In this document: positions 24,700-36,650 of the stretch, piece after piece
How the letters are laid out: each line of letters opens with the position of its first letter
Position numbering within the stretch: the first letter of the stretch is position 1
The notes under the pieces: model-generated
Told to the model about the DNA's origin: nothing
What the model saw: only the letters and a program-made list of their open reading frames with translations
Databases searched by the model: none
Made by a program: the position numbers and the translations under genes
Assembly: GCA_028386065.3 (NCBI GenBank)
Contig: JAKUCV010003299.1
Span: 29,927-93,926, forward strand
Reading direction: 5' to 3'
Source of the DNA: Turnera subulata
Taxonomy: Eukaryota; Streptophyta; Magnoliopsida; Malpighiales; Passifloraceae
Length of the DNA stretch: 64,000 nucleotides

Positions 24700-27279
24700 G
24701 GTAAAAATCAAAACTTGCTAGCTTCAGCCTGTTATTAGCCAGGCAGGTAATAAACTAACAAAAAATGTGTATTGACTGGCAATTGATGGATCATGGAAGA
24801 GGGTTCTTTATATATGCCACCAAGATTTGGATGAGAAAAAGAAGACCCACTAGGCCAACTGGACCAACGAGCCGCCGCGCACATGTGTGTTTTAAATCTG
24901 GCCAACGTGGCCTAATGTCACTGGAGATGAACAGTAGCTTAGAACTAGAGGTAGTACATATTTATTACATGACCAGACCAGACAGCACGGATCCACGTCA
25001 GTTTCAGGTCCAATAATGTTATGGGTGGGTGAGTAATCTGGATATACTCGAATATTCACGAGTGTATTTTCCTCTTCTTGTTTCTTAATTTTCTCATATA
25101 AAAATCGGTATTTCCAATTAAAAAATAAAAACCAAAAAGCAGGTAAACAAAAGCGATGTTTCCTATCCGGATCTTGTCGTTTTCGTAGGACCAACGTGGG
25201 ACCCAAGAAAACACATCACTACCCTTGATGGTGATAGGGGATGGTACTACATTTGATAGGTGGGTTGATCTGGGCCGTTGATTGCTGTAGGTTTTATCCG
25301 TGGAGTGGGGCCTTATTGTTTTTTTTTTTTGGCTTTTAACATGTTTTGATTTTTAGTGGTTTTAGTGGGTAATGATTCTTATCATTTTATCATGTAGAAG
25401 GAGAACGCGGCGTCTAGGCAATGGTTTTGCAAAATCCTGCCACGAGGGACAATGATTCTTCTTCGTGGGATGTCTGGAGGAGGGAAGTAGTCAAAAGTTT
25501 TGAGGGGGTATTTTGGTCATTTCGTTGCGCCAATAATGTTGGAATGAGTCAGTTCTATGTTGTTAATGATAAGAGGCCAAGCTGTACAGATTAGAATATG
25601 TCCCTTTGTTTATTGTCTTCTTTCCAATTCTCTTCATTGTTTATTGTCAACAGATTAGGACTACCTCACTGATTGTGATGTTTTTAAAATAAAAGGGTTT
25701 ACCATGAGAAAAGGAAAAAAAAAAAAAGATGAACGCGGATTGTGCTTTGCTCTTGTTGAAGGTTACAACTTACAAGGCTTAATTTGTTTGAAGGAAAATT
25801 AATACTAAATACAAGAAAGGGTTTACCAACCAAAAGAAATGAATTTTTTCAAGTGATTGATTTGCTGTTGTTGCAGGTAATATATGTTTTAAGGAAAGTG
25901 CTTAACGAAGAAAATTTATGTCTTGTTCTAACAAAGAAGAAAGCATATTCTGCTAGGTGATTAACTAGACATTCAAATAGATGGTAATGAACCCAACATA
26001 AACAAACAAGAAAAAAAAACTATTCGTAATCATAAGTTAAATTCGTTGTTATATTATTATTTTTTACAAGGTTTTCTGTACATTCATGTAACAAATCCAT
26101 ATTTTAATAATAATGTTTGGTTCAAGATGACCAATAGCAGTAATCTACTCACTAGATGAAAGTACTACCGACATGTTTTTATATGAAAATACTACTGGCA
26201 TTTAGAGGATTCTACAAGTTTATGCATTTGTGTTTGACGCATTGGATTTGGAGCTAAAGGAATAGTGCTACTGACCTCTTACTATGTTTCGACAAAAAGG
26301 AGAAAGAAAGAACTCGAGAAGTGCTACTGACTTCCAGAGATTTCTACAATTTTTAGTATTTCTGTTGGTGGTGTTGGACAAGGAATGGAATACTCGATTT
26401 CTCGAGGAGCTTCTAGAGCCGAATATAAATAGTAGTTTTGTAAAATATTCCTAATTGTTAGACATCATCATCAGGGAATTGAAAAAAGGGTTAATCTTGT
26501 GTATATATTAGTAGCAAAGCTATCATTACGTTTAGGCCTGATATGATGACACTTTTGATGCTTTTATGAGATGCAATATATCTTTTTTGATGCCTACCTT
26601 ATCCTCTTTGTACCTTAAAATTATCTCCTCTACCTCTTTCAATATTACTCGATCCTTTTTCCATGCCATTTGATTAAGTTCATATAGATATTCTATGTAT
26701 TCATATAGATATTACTCGATCCATTCTATGCCATTTGATTAAGTTCATACAGATATTCTATGTATTAATTTGCTTTTGGTTGATCTTTCCATTAATTTGT
26801 ACGTATAATTTGTTGGGAAAACCTATCAATAATTGTGACTCCAATGTTTGACAAGCTTAATCGATTAACCACCTTCCTAATAGATTGAGCACTAACAAGA
26901 AATAAGTTCGAATCCAGTTTAACCTATTAGACTGGGTGTCTTTGTCAGTATCATGTGCGCATACATATTGGCCATTGTCTTAGGGCAGATGCTTGGTTGG
27001 ATGATAGAAGTCTCTTCATTTTTTGTATTTTGATTCACACATGTTTGCCTGCCCATAAAAACTTTCTGTATTTTTTTTTGTCGAATCTTAAAAACTTTCT
27101 GTGACTCAGCAACTAAGGTATTTAAGAAGCTCTTCTTTGGATAAAAAGTTTCAACCCCAAATTAAGAAGGGCTTCTTACAATACCTTGCTATCTTCTTAT
27201 TTAGAATTCAAATTAATTTCTTTAAGGCTTTGCAGGACATATTCAGCCTCTGGATTCTCAGAAAAAAAAAAAAGAAGAA
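24700..27279. other. 2.6 kb spacer
   Basis: Begins with the promoter side of the DUF506 gene. A 67-bp tandem duplication lies at 26644-26775 (units start ATTACTCGATCC). Poly-T/poly-A tracts occur at 25320 and 25716. The last 20 bp before the copia element are an A/G tract. No gene is supported. Confidence 0.45.
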
Positions 27280-27284
27280 AAAAG

Positions 27285-27764
27285 TATTATAAAATTGGGG
27301 GAGATTTTCACTATTTGATAGAATAATACAAACTTGATCAAGGTAATAATACAACTTTGTGGAAAATAATAAAACTTTAATAATAATGGAAATGGAGAAT
27401 AATTATATTAATGATGGAGGGAGGAAAGAAGAGATGTGTATGGAAATTTAGAGAGAGTGAGTTTATGGTGATTAAAGGTCTAAGTGTGTATGGAAATGAA
27501 GGGGGTATTTATAGGTAAAAATAGAAGGATAAAAACAAATGAGTATGATTAATTTAATAAGATAAAATCAAAAGGACATTAGGTAAAGGAAGATGGTATT
27601 AAGATTAGGACAAAGGGAATTATGGAGAGTAAATGGCCAAAGGGATGAATCCAATTGGATGTTAGGTTGAGGGGTAAAATATTTACCGGGAGTAAATTCG
27701 GGTATGGTAAAAATGAGTTTTACTGGATGGTAACAATGACATTCACAATAATTTATTTATAACA
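27285..27764 (-). repeat. 3' LTR of the copia element
   Basis: 480 bp, starting TGTTATAAATAAATTATTG on minus and ending AATTTTATAATA. It lacks the 10-bp CAAACTTGAT duplication present in the other two LTR copies of the window. Confidence 0.93.
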
Positions 27765-27881
27765 CTCCCCCTTGAATGTCAGTAGGATACGCTTTAGAAG
27801 AATTGCCTTGTTAAAAACCTTACCAAGAAAAACCCAGTGGGATAAAAACTTGGTGAAGGAAAAAAGAGTGCAGTGCGTATT

Positions 27882-30800
27882 CTACTCCCCCTCATTTTGA
27901 CCTCCCTTGATGTCACGAAGTCGTCGCATGCCAATCTTCCTTATCAACTTCTCAAAAATTAAAGTAGGCAGTGATTTTGTAAATAGGTCTGCCAAATTGT
28001 CACTTGAGCGAATCTATTGAACACAAATATCACCATTCTTCTGGAGATCATGAGTGAAAAAGAATTTTGGTGATATGTGCTTTGTCCGGTCGCCTTTGAT
28101 GTATCCTTCCTTTAATTGGGCAATGCAGGCAGCATTATCTTCATAAATGATTATTGGAACATCTTTCCCACTATCCAATCCACAAGAATCTCGAATATGT
28201 TGTGTCATTGATCTTAGCCAAACACACTCTCGACTAGCTTCATGTATGGCTACAATTTCTGCATTATTTGAAGAGGTGGCAACAATACTTTGCTTTGTGG
28301 ATCGCCACGATATAGCTGTTCCTCCATAAGTAAACAAGTAGCCTGTTTGTGACCGAGCCTTATGTGGATCAGACAAATAACCTGCATCTGCATAACCAAT
28401 TAGATCGGGTTTGGACCCGGATGAATAAAATAATCCCATATCTATTGTACCCCGAAGATATCGAAAAATTTGTTTTATCCCATTCCAATGTCTGCGAGTT
28501 GGGGCAGAACTATATCTTGCGAGTAAACTGACAGCAAAAGAAATATCAGGTCTTGTATTAGTAGCAAGATACATTAAAGCTCCAATCGCACTGAGATATG
28601 GTACTTCCGGACCAAGAATCTCTTCAATATCTTCTCGAGGTCTGAAAATATCTTTCTTTTGATCAAGCGACCTCACAACCATCGGGGTACTTATTGGATG
28701 CGCTTTGTCCATATAAAATCTTTTCAGTACCTTCTCGGTATAATGTGTCTGATGGACAAAGATTCCATTTTCTAAATGTGCAATTTGAAGACCTAGACAG
28801 AGTTTTGTCTTTCCAAGGTCTTTCATCTCAAATTCTTTCTTTAAACAATGCACGGCTTTGGAAACTTCTTCAGGAGTTCCAATAATATTTAAATCATCAA
28901 CATAAACAGCAATGATGACATATTCATGCATGGACCTTTTAATAAAAACACATGGACATATGGAAATTCAGGGACTCTCATGTATATATCATGGCTTATA
29001 GGTCCATAGAGATAGGCTGTAACAACATCCATTAGACGCATTTCTAATTTTTCATGTACTGCCAGACTAATTAGATACCGAAAAGTTGTTGCATCCACCA
29101 CAGGGGAGTATGTCTCCTCATAATCAATACCAGGTCGTTGGGTAAAACCTTGTGCGACAAACCGTACTTTATATCTCACTATTTCATTTTTCTCATTTCT
29201 TTTCCGCACAAATACCCATTTGTAACCGACCGGTTTTACACCATCAGGTGTTGGGACTACAGGCCCAAAAACTTCTCGCTTCATGAGCGAGTCTAACTCA
29301 GCCTTAATTGTGTCTCTCCATTTTGGCCAATCATTTCTGTGCCGGCATTCATCAATTGATTTAGGCTCATGATCCTCATTTCCTTCCATAATATTTAGCG
29401 CTACATTATATGCAAAAATTCTGTCGACGGTTATTTCACGTCGGTTCCATCTTGTTCCTGACATAATATAGTTGATTGAGATCTCATCGTTTTGACTTAT
29501 TTCAGGTACCTGAGTTACTTCTGGAACATTACAATTTATGTCAGGATCCTCTTCTAGAGGATTATCAATTTGAACCTCTGCAGGAGGTTTTATTACCTTG
29601 TTGGGGCCATCTTGTATCTTTACTCCTTTTCTCTGTCGAGGATTTTTATCTTTGAAACCGAGTGGTCTGCCACGCTTCTGGCGTGCTTTAGATTCATTTG
29701 CAATCTTTAGTTGTCCTTCGGGGACATCAATTCTAGCAGGAGCATTTGCAGCTGGTACATGAGATTTGGTCACTCTATTGATATCAGTAAAAGCGTCTGG
29801 CAATTGATTTGCTATATTTTGCAAATGAATTATCTTTTGAACTTCAAGTTCACACTGATTTGTTCGAGGATCAAGACTTGATAATGACATAGCATTCCAT
29901 TTAATTTCTTTATCCAGCTGCTTATTTTCTCCCCCTAATGTTGGATAAATATTTTCATCAAAATGACAATCAGCAAATCTTGCTGTAAATAAATCTCCAG
30001 TTGTTGCTTCCAAATATTTTATAATTAATGGAGATTCATATCCAACATATATTCCCAATCTTCTTTGAGGACCCATTTTAGTTCGCTGTGGTGGAGCAAT
30101 TGGCACATATACTGCACAACCAAAGGTCCGAAGATGGGAGATATTAGGTTCGTGACCATGAACCAATTGAATGGGAGAGAGCTTATGATAGCTTGTTGGC
30201 CTGATGCGTACAAGTGCTGCTGCATGCAAAATAGCATGTCCCCAAGCAGTAACGGGGAGTTTGCATCTCATCAGTAATGGCCTCGCAATCAACTGAAGGC
30301 GTTTAATCAACGATTCTGCTAGACCGTTTTGGGTATGAACATGAGCTACAGGATGTTCAACCATAATTCCAATTGACATACAATAGTCATTAAACGTCTT
30401 AGAGGTGAATTCAGCAGCATTATCAAGACGTATAGTCTTAATTGCATGATCAGGGAAGTGTGCCCGCAATTTGATAAATTGTGATAATAAACGTGCAAAT
30501 GTCAAATTGCGTGAGGACAACAGGCACACATGGGACCATCTAGTTGATGCATCAATTAAAACCATAAAATATCTAAATGGTCCATACGGTGGATGTATAG
30601 GTCGACAAATATCTCCCTGAATTCTTTCTAAAAATGCTGGTGATTCAGAACCAACCTTATCATATGAAGGCCGGATAATTAATTTTTCTTGTGAACAAGC
30701 AGCACATGAAAATTCATTAGATTGAAAAATCTTCTGGATTTTCAATGGATGACCAAATGAATTTTCAATAATTCGGCGCATCATTATTGATCCGGGATGG

Positions 30801-31300
30801 CCCAACCGGTCATGCCAAATTTTTAACTCATTAGTCAGCTTCAGGCTGGTGCCAGCTTCTGGCTGGGTATAATAATTTTCAATGACTCGAATATTTGTGT
30901 AGTACAATCCAGAAGATAATACATGTAATTTTTCCAGAACTTGTTTGTTACCTGTAGTGGTAATTTTTGTAATATAGAGATATTCAGCATCTCTTTCATT
31001 CATTGTCTCAATATGATATCCATTTAAACGGATATCCTTAAAACTCAACAGATTTCTTTGAGACTTTGAAGAGAACAAAGCATTTTCAATGATTATCTTT
31101 GTTCCCTTTGGTAGTAGAATTTGAGCTCTTCCGGAGCCTTCAATTATTTTTGTACTACCAGAGATTGTACTAACATATGTCTTTTCAAATTTCAAAGTAA
31201 AGAAATATTTCCGTTCATTAAATACGGAATGAGTAGTTGCACTGTCTGCTAGACAGATATCTGAGTCATTGTTCTTGGAACCGTATAGTTGAATGTCCAT
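27882..31300 (-). pseudogene. pol: copia pol: protease-integrase-RT-RNase H, broken
   Basis: The frame from ATG 31300 starts with a protease region (LADSATTHS), then the GAG-pre-integrase His/Cys motif (HDRLGHPG with a downstream CAAC), the integrase core (GDICRP, then DNAAEFTS), and the reverse transcriptase start (NEKNEIVRYKVRFVAQGF). Near 28930 a segment of RT is missing and the frame changes: sequence jumps from just after DIYMRVPE to the part directly before the catalytic YVDD box, so the usual LYGLKQ region, roughly 50 codons, is absent. The second frame (to 28014) carries YVDD, then RNase H (YADAGY, SRSQTGY-type motif, and an EIVAIHEAS block). A TAG stop at 28014-28016 interrupts shortly before the conserved end; the natural stop is at 27882-27884. 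Active polymerase is not expected. Confidence 0.93.
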
Positions 31301-31445
31301 ATCTTCATAAAAGAAAATAAAAGATGCATAAGAAAGTAATACTGAACTGAAATTTATTCCAAATTAAAAGAACATTAAGAACATTAATATAAATAAACAA
31401 CAGATAAGAACATAAATGTAAAATACAAAGAAATAGACAATAAGA

Positions 31446-32501
31446 TTATTCTTGCTTCATTTTCTTGCTTGCTTCTTCTGGATCAGCAAGATAATCATCA
31501 ATATCAAGATATGAGTCGGACTGGAAGGCAGCATCTTGGTCATCATTTTGAACAAAATTTGTTTCAACAGCCTTATTTTTGGCTTTCAAAGATGATTGAT
31601 AAAGTTCCACCAAATGCTTTGCTGTACGACATACCCGTGACCAATGACCTGTCATGCCACACCGATAGCAGACTGTCTCGTGATTTTTCTTATCATGATC
31701 TTTGGCATCATTCGTATATTTTCCTTTAGCCTTGCCAATATTGCGGTCACGGGAATTAAAATTGTTCCTTCCACGTCCACGCCCACGTCCCCGGCCACGA
31801 CCTTTTCCACGACCACGACCAGAATTATCATGCACTGCTGCATTCGCTTCTGGGAATGGAGCAGAAGCAGTGGGACGAGACTCATGATTTTTCATCAATA
31901 GCTCGTTATTTTGTTCGGCCACCAGAAGGCAAGAAATTAAATCAGAATATCTGGTGAAACCTTTTTCACGATACTACTGCTGCAGGAGCACATTGGATGC
32001 ATGAAAAGTAGAGAATGTTTTCTCTAACATATCCATATCAGTAATATTTTCTCCACATAGTTTCAGCTGAGAGCTGATTCGAAACACAACTGAATTATAT
32101 TCATGCACAGAATTGAAATCTTGTAACCTCAGGTGCATCCACTCATAACGAGCTTTTGGGAGTATGACCATCTTCAGGTGATCATACCTTTCTTTCAAAT
32201 TATTCCAAAGATCTGCTGGATCTTTGACAGTAAGATATTCCGTCTTTAGACTATCGTGAAGATGGTGACGAAGAAAAATTATGGGTTTTGCCTTATCTTG
32301 ACTAGATGCATCTTTTGCTTTTTCTTGACTAGTCCCTTCTTTATTTTGAATAGATACGGCTTTTCCCTTATCTTGAGGGGATTTTATGGTATGCCCCAGG
32401 CCCTGAGCATCTAAATGCATTTCTGCATCTAGTCTCCATGATAGATAATTTCTTCCGGAAATATCTAGGGCCTCAAACTCAAGCTTTGCAAGGTTTGCCA
32501 T
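31446..32501 (-). pseudogene. gag: copia gag with one in-frame stop
   Basis: Starts at ATG 32501 (MANLAKLEFEALDISGRNYL), as is typical of copia gag. A UBN2-type region follows (LWNNLKERYDH). A single TAG at 31974-31976 interrupts it; the same frame then runs on through an Arg/Gly-rich tract and a zinc knuckle CYRCGMTGHWSRVC (CX2CX4HX4C) to a stop at 31446-31448. About 145 bp of T-rich non-coding sequence (minus strand) separate this stop from the pol ATG, which is in another frame. Confidence 0.9.
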
Positions 32502-32566
32502 TATAACAGTAAAGAAATAATAACAAAATATAAAACAAATATAAAGAGAAATAATAATAGAAATTA

Positions 32567-32766
32567 TATAGTATATACGCTTACTCGATAAATCTTTCAG
32601 CAATATTAATAGGATAATAATATAGAATAGAATATATATATGCTTACTCGATAAATCTTTCAGCTATATTAATACTATATATGTGTAATAGAAAATGATT
32701 AAAGTAGTAATAAGAAAAGGTTTAGAAATGATTACCTTGATAAGGTAGAGACTAGTGCTGATAACG
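32567..32766 (-). repeat. copia leader with a tandem duplication and primer binding region
   Basis: Between the 5' LTR and gag, a block of about 70 bp containing GCTTACTCGATAAATCTTTC on plus occurs twice (about 32578 and 32641). The primer-site region next to the LTR reads TTATCAGCACTAGTCTC on minus; its TATCAG part resembles the initiator-Met site only partly. Confidence 0.8.
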
Positions 32767-33256
32767 TATTATAAAATTGGGAGAGATTTTCACTATTTGA
32801 TAGAATAATACAAACTTGATCAAACTTGATCAAGGTAATAATACAACTTTGTGGGAAATAATAAAACTTTAATAATAATGGAAATGGAGAATAATTATAT
32901 TAATGATGGAGGGAGGAAAGAAGAGATGTGTATGGAAATTTAGAGAGAGTGAGTTTATAGTGATCAAAGGTGTAAGTGTGCATGGAAATGAATGGGGTAT
33001 TTATAGGTAAAAATGGAAGGATAAAAACAAATGAGTATGATTAATTTAATAAGATAAAATCAAAAGGACATTAGGTAAAGGAAGATGGTATTAAGATTAG
33101 GACAAAGGGAATTATGGAGAGTAAATGGCCAAAGGGATGAATCCAATTGGATGTTAGGTTGAGGGGTAAAATATTTACCGGGAGTAAATTCGGGTATGGT
33201 AAAAACGAGTTTTACTAGATGGTAACAATGACATTCACCATAATTTATTTATAACA
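32767..33256 (-). repeat. 5' LTR of the copia element
   Basis: 490 bp, TGTTATAAAT..TTATAATA on minus. Contains the 10-bp duplication CAAACTTGAT that the 3' LTR lacks. Confidence 0.93.
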
Positions 33257-33261
33257 AAAAG

Positions 33262-34028
33262 TACATATTGAGAATGAGCCTCTTATTTCTTAGTCTTGCG
33301 TTAACAACGTGAGGTGCGGTTATGATTAAAAATTTTGACGAATTGAACATTTCATCCACGATCTGGTCCGAGTTGGGATATGATTTATATGAATCACAAT
33401 ATTAATTAGGGCAGGTGCCTATTCCCTTCTGTTTCTACTAATTAATTTTTTTTAACAAAATTTTGGCAATTGATATATTTTTACGCCTAACTGTTCCATT
33501 CGTGGTTGTGTTTTGATGTCGTCTATGATTGAAACTTAGTCTATAATGAACTGCATATTTTGTGGCCCTTTATCGTATTTATGTCGACCAGTCAAATGAA
33601 CTGAGATATTGTGCTACACGACATTACTTATTTGTTTTTTTGGTAATGCAGGCGGCCAACTATAAACAAATTAAATTCATGAAGCAACTAGAAACCAAAA
33701 TCAAGAGATAAGAATAATTATCAGCAATTGGTGGACTCTAGATCGAAGTTTTTCTTATGTAGACCACAAAAATCTTGAGGTCGCCAACTTGGTCATGATC
33801 ATCCACACACTAATTCTTGCGGCGATAGTTCTTTTGGCACGTTATTGTATGCCATGTTAATTACACCAATGGGAGTAGTAAACGAAAGGTTAAACGTCAA
33901 AACCAATAAGACGTGCATGCCTTGCATATCCAAGGCAGTCTTCCAAAATGACATGAAGATAATGCTATTTTTTCCTATATTGAAGAGTTTAGGTTGAGAG
34001 GAAAATGTGGTTTGTGTGTAGGTCATGA
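33262..34028. other. spacer
   Basis: No gene is supported; AT-rich, no paired repeats found except those of the next element. Confidence 0.4.
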
Positions 34029-34037
34029 TAAGCCAAA

Positions 34038-35324
34038 CAATAATGCTAGTGTTACTAAGGTTTTTCTACTAAGAAAATCTTACAAACATATGCGGCATGC
34101 GTAGATTGGATGATTTTATTAGGTCTCTACATCATCTTTATTTTCATTTATTATTTCTAAAATTAGAGTTTTTTCACAAAAATCTTGACCTCTTAATTGT
34201 TCATGAGCTCTTTCCCTTCTAATTTTTTTCCTCCTTCCTTTATCGAATTTTTTTCCATTTTTTTCTTGATTTTTTTATAGGGTTAAACACCTTTTATATA
34301 CCTCGAGTTTTTTTTTGTCCCGATCATATACCCTGGAGTTTTTGTGTCCCTTTTATGTACTCCGAGTTTCAATTTTTGTCACTTTTATGTACCTTGGGAA
34401 GCCCGGACGATGACATGGCCATCTGCCCGGGTCCACTTGACACGTGGTATAATGTCATTGGTGCCATGTGGATTTTTTTTAATGGGACCCACAAACCAGA
34501 ATATTTGACAAATAAGGTGGGACCCACAATAAATATCCATTTGGTGCCAATAGAATTACGACACGTGTCAAGTGGACCAGGGCAGATGGCCATGTCATCG
34601 TCCGGACTGCCCGAGGTACACAAAAGGGACGGAAATTAAAAATCGGGATACATAAAAGGGACACAAAAACTCCTGGGTATACGATTGGGACAAAAGGAAA
34701 ACACGAAGTATACAAAAGGTGATTAACCCTTTTTTTATACTAGTCGCACGACATGCTTGAGAAGCATATAAACTCTTTAATTTGAGGAGACTAAAAATTA
34801 GGGATTGAAAATTATAATTAGAAAATTATATCAAAGAATCTTAGAGCAAGGACAACCCCAAATAATTGCTACTGACATTAGAAGGAAAATTGGGCACCAA
34901 TTCTTTTGGTTCGAGGACAGAATTTCTTGATTCGTAACATGTTATAAATTTTAAAAAAATGGAATCTCTATTATACTTGCCAATTTCAATTAATTTAACG
35001 TAGACATTTAGTTGTGCACATGAACAATAGATTATATCAGTTCAATTTAATCTGTTAAAAATATTTGTGCATTTGATTGGAATAATAAATAAATGATGAA
35101 GAGAAATTTGTAAAAGAAAGGAGGCAGGAAGACATTTTAGAAAGGAAAGAGATCATGAAAAATAATAGATAAAGATTTTTATTATTGAAAAACTTCTAAT
35201 TTTAGAAATAATAAATAAAAATAAAGATGATGTGGAGACCTAATAAAATCATCCAATCTACGCATGCCACATATTTTTGTAAGACTTTCTTAATAGAAAA
35301 ATCTTAGTAACTCTAGCATTATTG
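34038..35324. mobile_element. TIR element (probable Mutator-like), host of a nested MITE
   Basis: Inverted repeats of about 145-150 bp: the left end reads CAATAATGCTAGTGTTACTA and the right end is its mirror with a few changes (35180-35324). The flanks TAAGCCAAA (34029-34037) and TAAACCAAA (35325-35333) form a 9-bp duplication with one mismatch. The arms contain the shared GGCATGCGTAGATTGGATGA. The interior is non-coding and is split by the nested element at 34280-34729. Confidence 0.8.
34280..34729. mobile_element. nested Mutator-like MITE, near-perfect long hairpin
   Basis: A 450-bp element starting GGGTTAAACACC and ending GGTGATTAACCC, flanked by TTTTTTTATA on both sides (34270-34279, 34730-34739; 9-10 bp). 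The two arms are inverted copies over most of the length (up to about 215 bp each), so both strands translate to almost the same peptide (DDDMAICPGPLDT), a sign of the palindrome and not of a gene. Each arm carries about four sub-repeats with TATACC or TGTAC blocks roughly 30 bp apart (near 34291, 34317, 34346, 34378). It interrupts the arm-proximal DNA of the surrounding TIR element. Confidence 0.88.
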
Positions 35325-35333
35325 TAAACCAAA

Positions 35334-36041
35334 TAGAGCAATGCTTGGCAAAAAATAAATAGCACCAGCTATGAAGAACTAGCCACAGAAACCTATCAGC
35401 AATAATTGGGTATGAATATATAAGCAAAGCTTGGCGTGAAAGACTAATTAATCCTACATTCAAAAGCAAAGAAGAACAATTAAAACCGGAGAACAAGCCA
35501 AATAAAAATTTTGACATAATAAAATAACTACCACCTACTATACTTTTTTTGTTTTTGAAGAATCCGGAAGAACTTCATTCATTAGAATTAGAAATAATTA
35601 TATCTTGCGATACAATGCGAATGCGAAGATTGTTATCAGAGAAACTATATCCCATACACAATTGCGAGGATGAGCTACTGTGTTACCCTCTCCTTTGACA
35701 TGTAAACACTGCCAAGAAAAGGGAGAGAAGTTCTTGTACTTAAGCAAGAGTAGGATCGATCTATTTAAGGAAAAAATAAAATCTAAAAAGTAGAAAAGTT
35801 ACAAAAAGCCAGTAAATATTAACACAATGGGCCTTGACTGGCCAAGTCGAAATGGTTTTCCTGGTGCAGTTTTCGCAAATGAGCTAGAGAATCGTGAAAA
35901 GGCCGGCCCATTTTTATAAGCGAGTTTCACATCTCATTGTGCTAGAGGAGATTCACTTGGATGGAGTTACTAAAGAAAGCGGGCTTCACATCTCATTGGG
36001 CTCGTGATTCAGAATCAGGCCCGATAAAATTAATAAAGGTT
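35334..36041. other. spacer
   Basis: No gene is supported. GCTTCACATCTCATTG and AGTTTCACATCTCATTG form a short local repeat at 35.92-35.99 kb. Confidence 0.4.
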
Positions 36042-36048
36042 AAAAAAA
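36042..36048 (-). terminator. RNA polymerase III T-run terminator of tRNA-Gly
   Basis: Seven T on the minus strand about 7 nt downstream of the tRNA 3' end. Confidence 0.75.
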
Positions 36049-36054
36049 TAACAA

Positions 36055-36125
36055 TGCACCAGCCGGGAATCGAACCCGGGTCTGTACCGTGGCAGGGTAC
36101 TATTCTACCACTAGACCACTGGTGC
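36055..36125 (-). tRNA. tRNA-Gly (GCC)
   Basis: The minus strand gives a 71-nt cloverleaf: acceptor stem GCACCAG paired with CTGGTGC plus discriminator A, D-arm region GTCTAGTGGTAGAAT, anticodon stem GTACC/GGTAC with loop CTGCCAC (anticodon GCC), and T-arm GGGTTCGATTCCC. No intron and no encoded CCA, as expected of a nuclear tRNA gene. The D- and T-arm sequences also form the internal A and B boxes. Confidence 0.97.
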
Positions 36126-36650
36126 TAGATGCTTAAGGGATAAATTCATGTCTTATGTCTTAACCCTCCTAGTTGTGTTGCCTAGCCTATTGGCTCAAAA
36201 GCAAAGCAGCATAGATAAAACTAATGATGATGGTAGCATATGACTCGAGGGTAAATTATCAGCAGAAATTGGATGAAGTATCCCTCCTTTAAATGTTCTC
36301 GCAATATGAATTTGCTGTCTGTATTTACACCAAATATGCCTGATTCTTTCTGTTTTTGTTCTTTTACAAAAAAAAAAAAAAAACAAGATTGTGCTCCTCC
36401 TACATTTTTAACTGCAACACAGTAAGCATGAATCAACATATGGAAAAAAGAAAAACTATCTTGAAAAGTTCAAAATCAAAGCCTTTCTATATCAATCAAT
36501 CTATACGCTCCTGGCCCTCCCTTGTTCCAGCTTCTGCAGCTCCATCCTCACGCCTGGTTGGCTCCGAAAATCTGGTGCATTCAATTCATCATCAAAATTG
36601 GCACAACCAAGAAGGGCTATGTACTAGCAAGTGATGCAAAAATTGCATAT
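36126..36650. other. spacer / 3' UTR of the lectin receptor kinase
   Basis: The sequence next to 36650 is probably the 3' UTR of the minus-strand kinase. An A-run of 16 lies at 36367-36382. No gene is supported. Confidence 0.45.

Larger units (their letters stand above)
27285..33256 (-). mobile_element. Ty1/copia LTR retrotransposon, full structure but defective
   Basis: A 5972-bp element in minus orientation, flanked by the 5-bp duplication AAAAG (27280-27284 and 33257-33261). Read on minus: 5' LTR 32767-33256, a primer-site-like TTATCAGCAC just inside (about 32755-32764), leader, gag, pol in the order protease, integrase, reverse transcriptase, RNase H (copia order), a polypurine tract CAAGGGGGAG (27765-27774), and 3' LTR 27285-27764. 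The two LTRs differ by about eleven substitutions and one 10-bp duplication by eye (about 2-3 %), pointing to a fairly recent insertion. Coding lesions are listed under gag and pol. Confidence 0.95.

Noticed and set aside
34355..34639. Open frames on both strands with the peptide DDDMAICPGPLDT
   Set aside because: Both come from the palindromic arms of the nested MITE; the likeness is due to inverted repeats.
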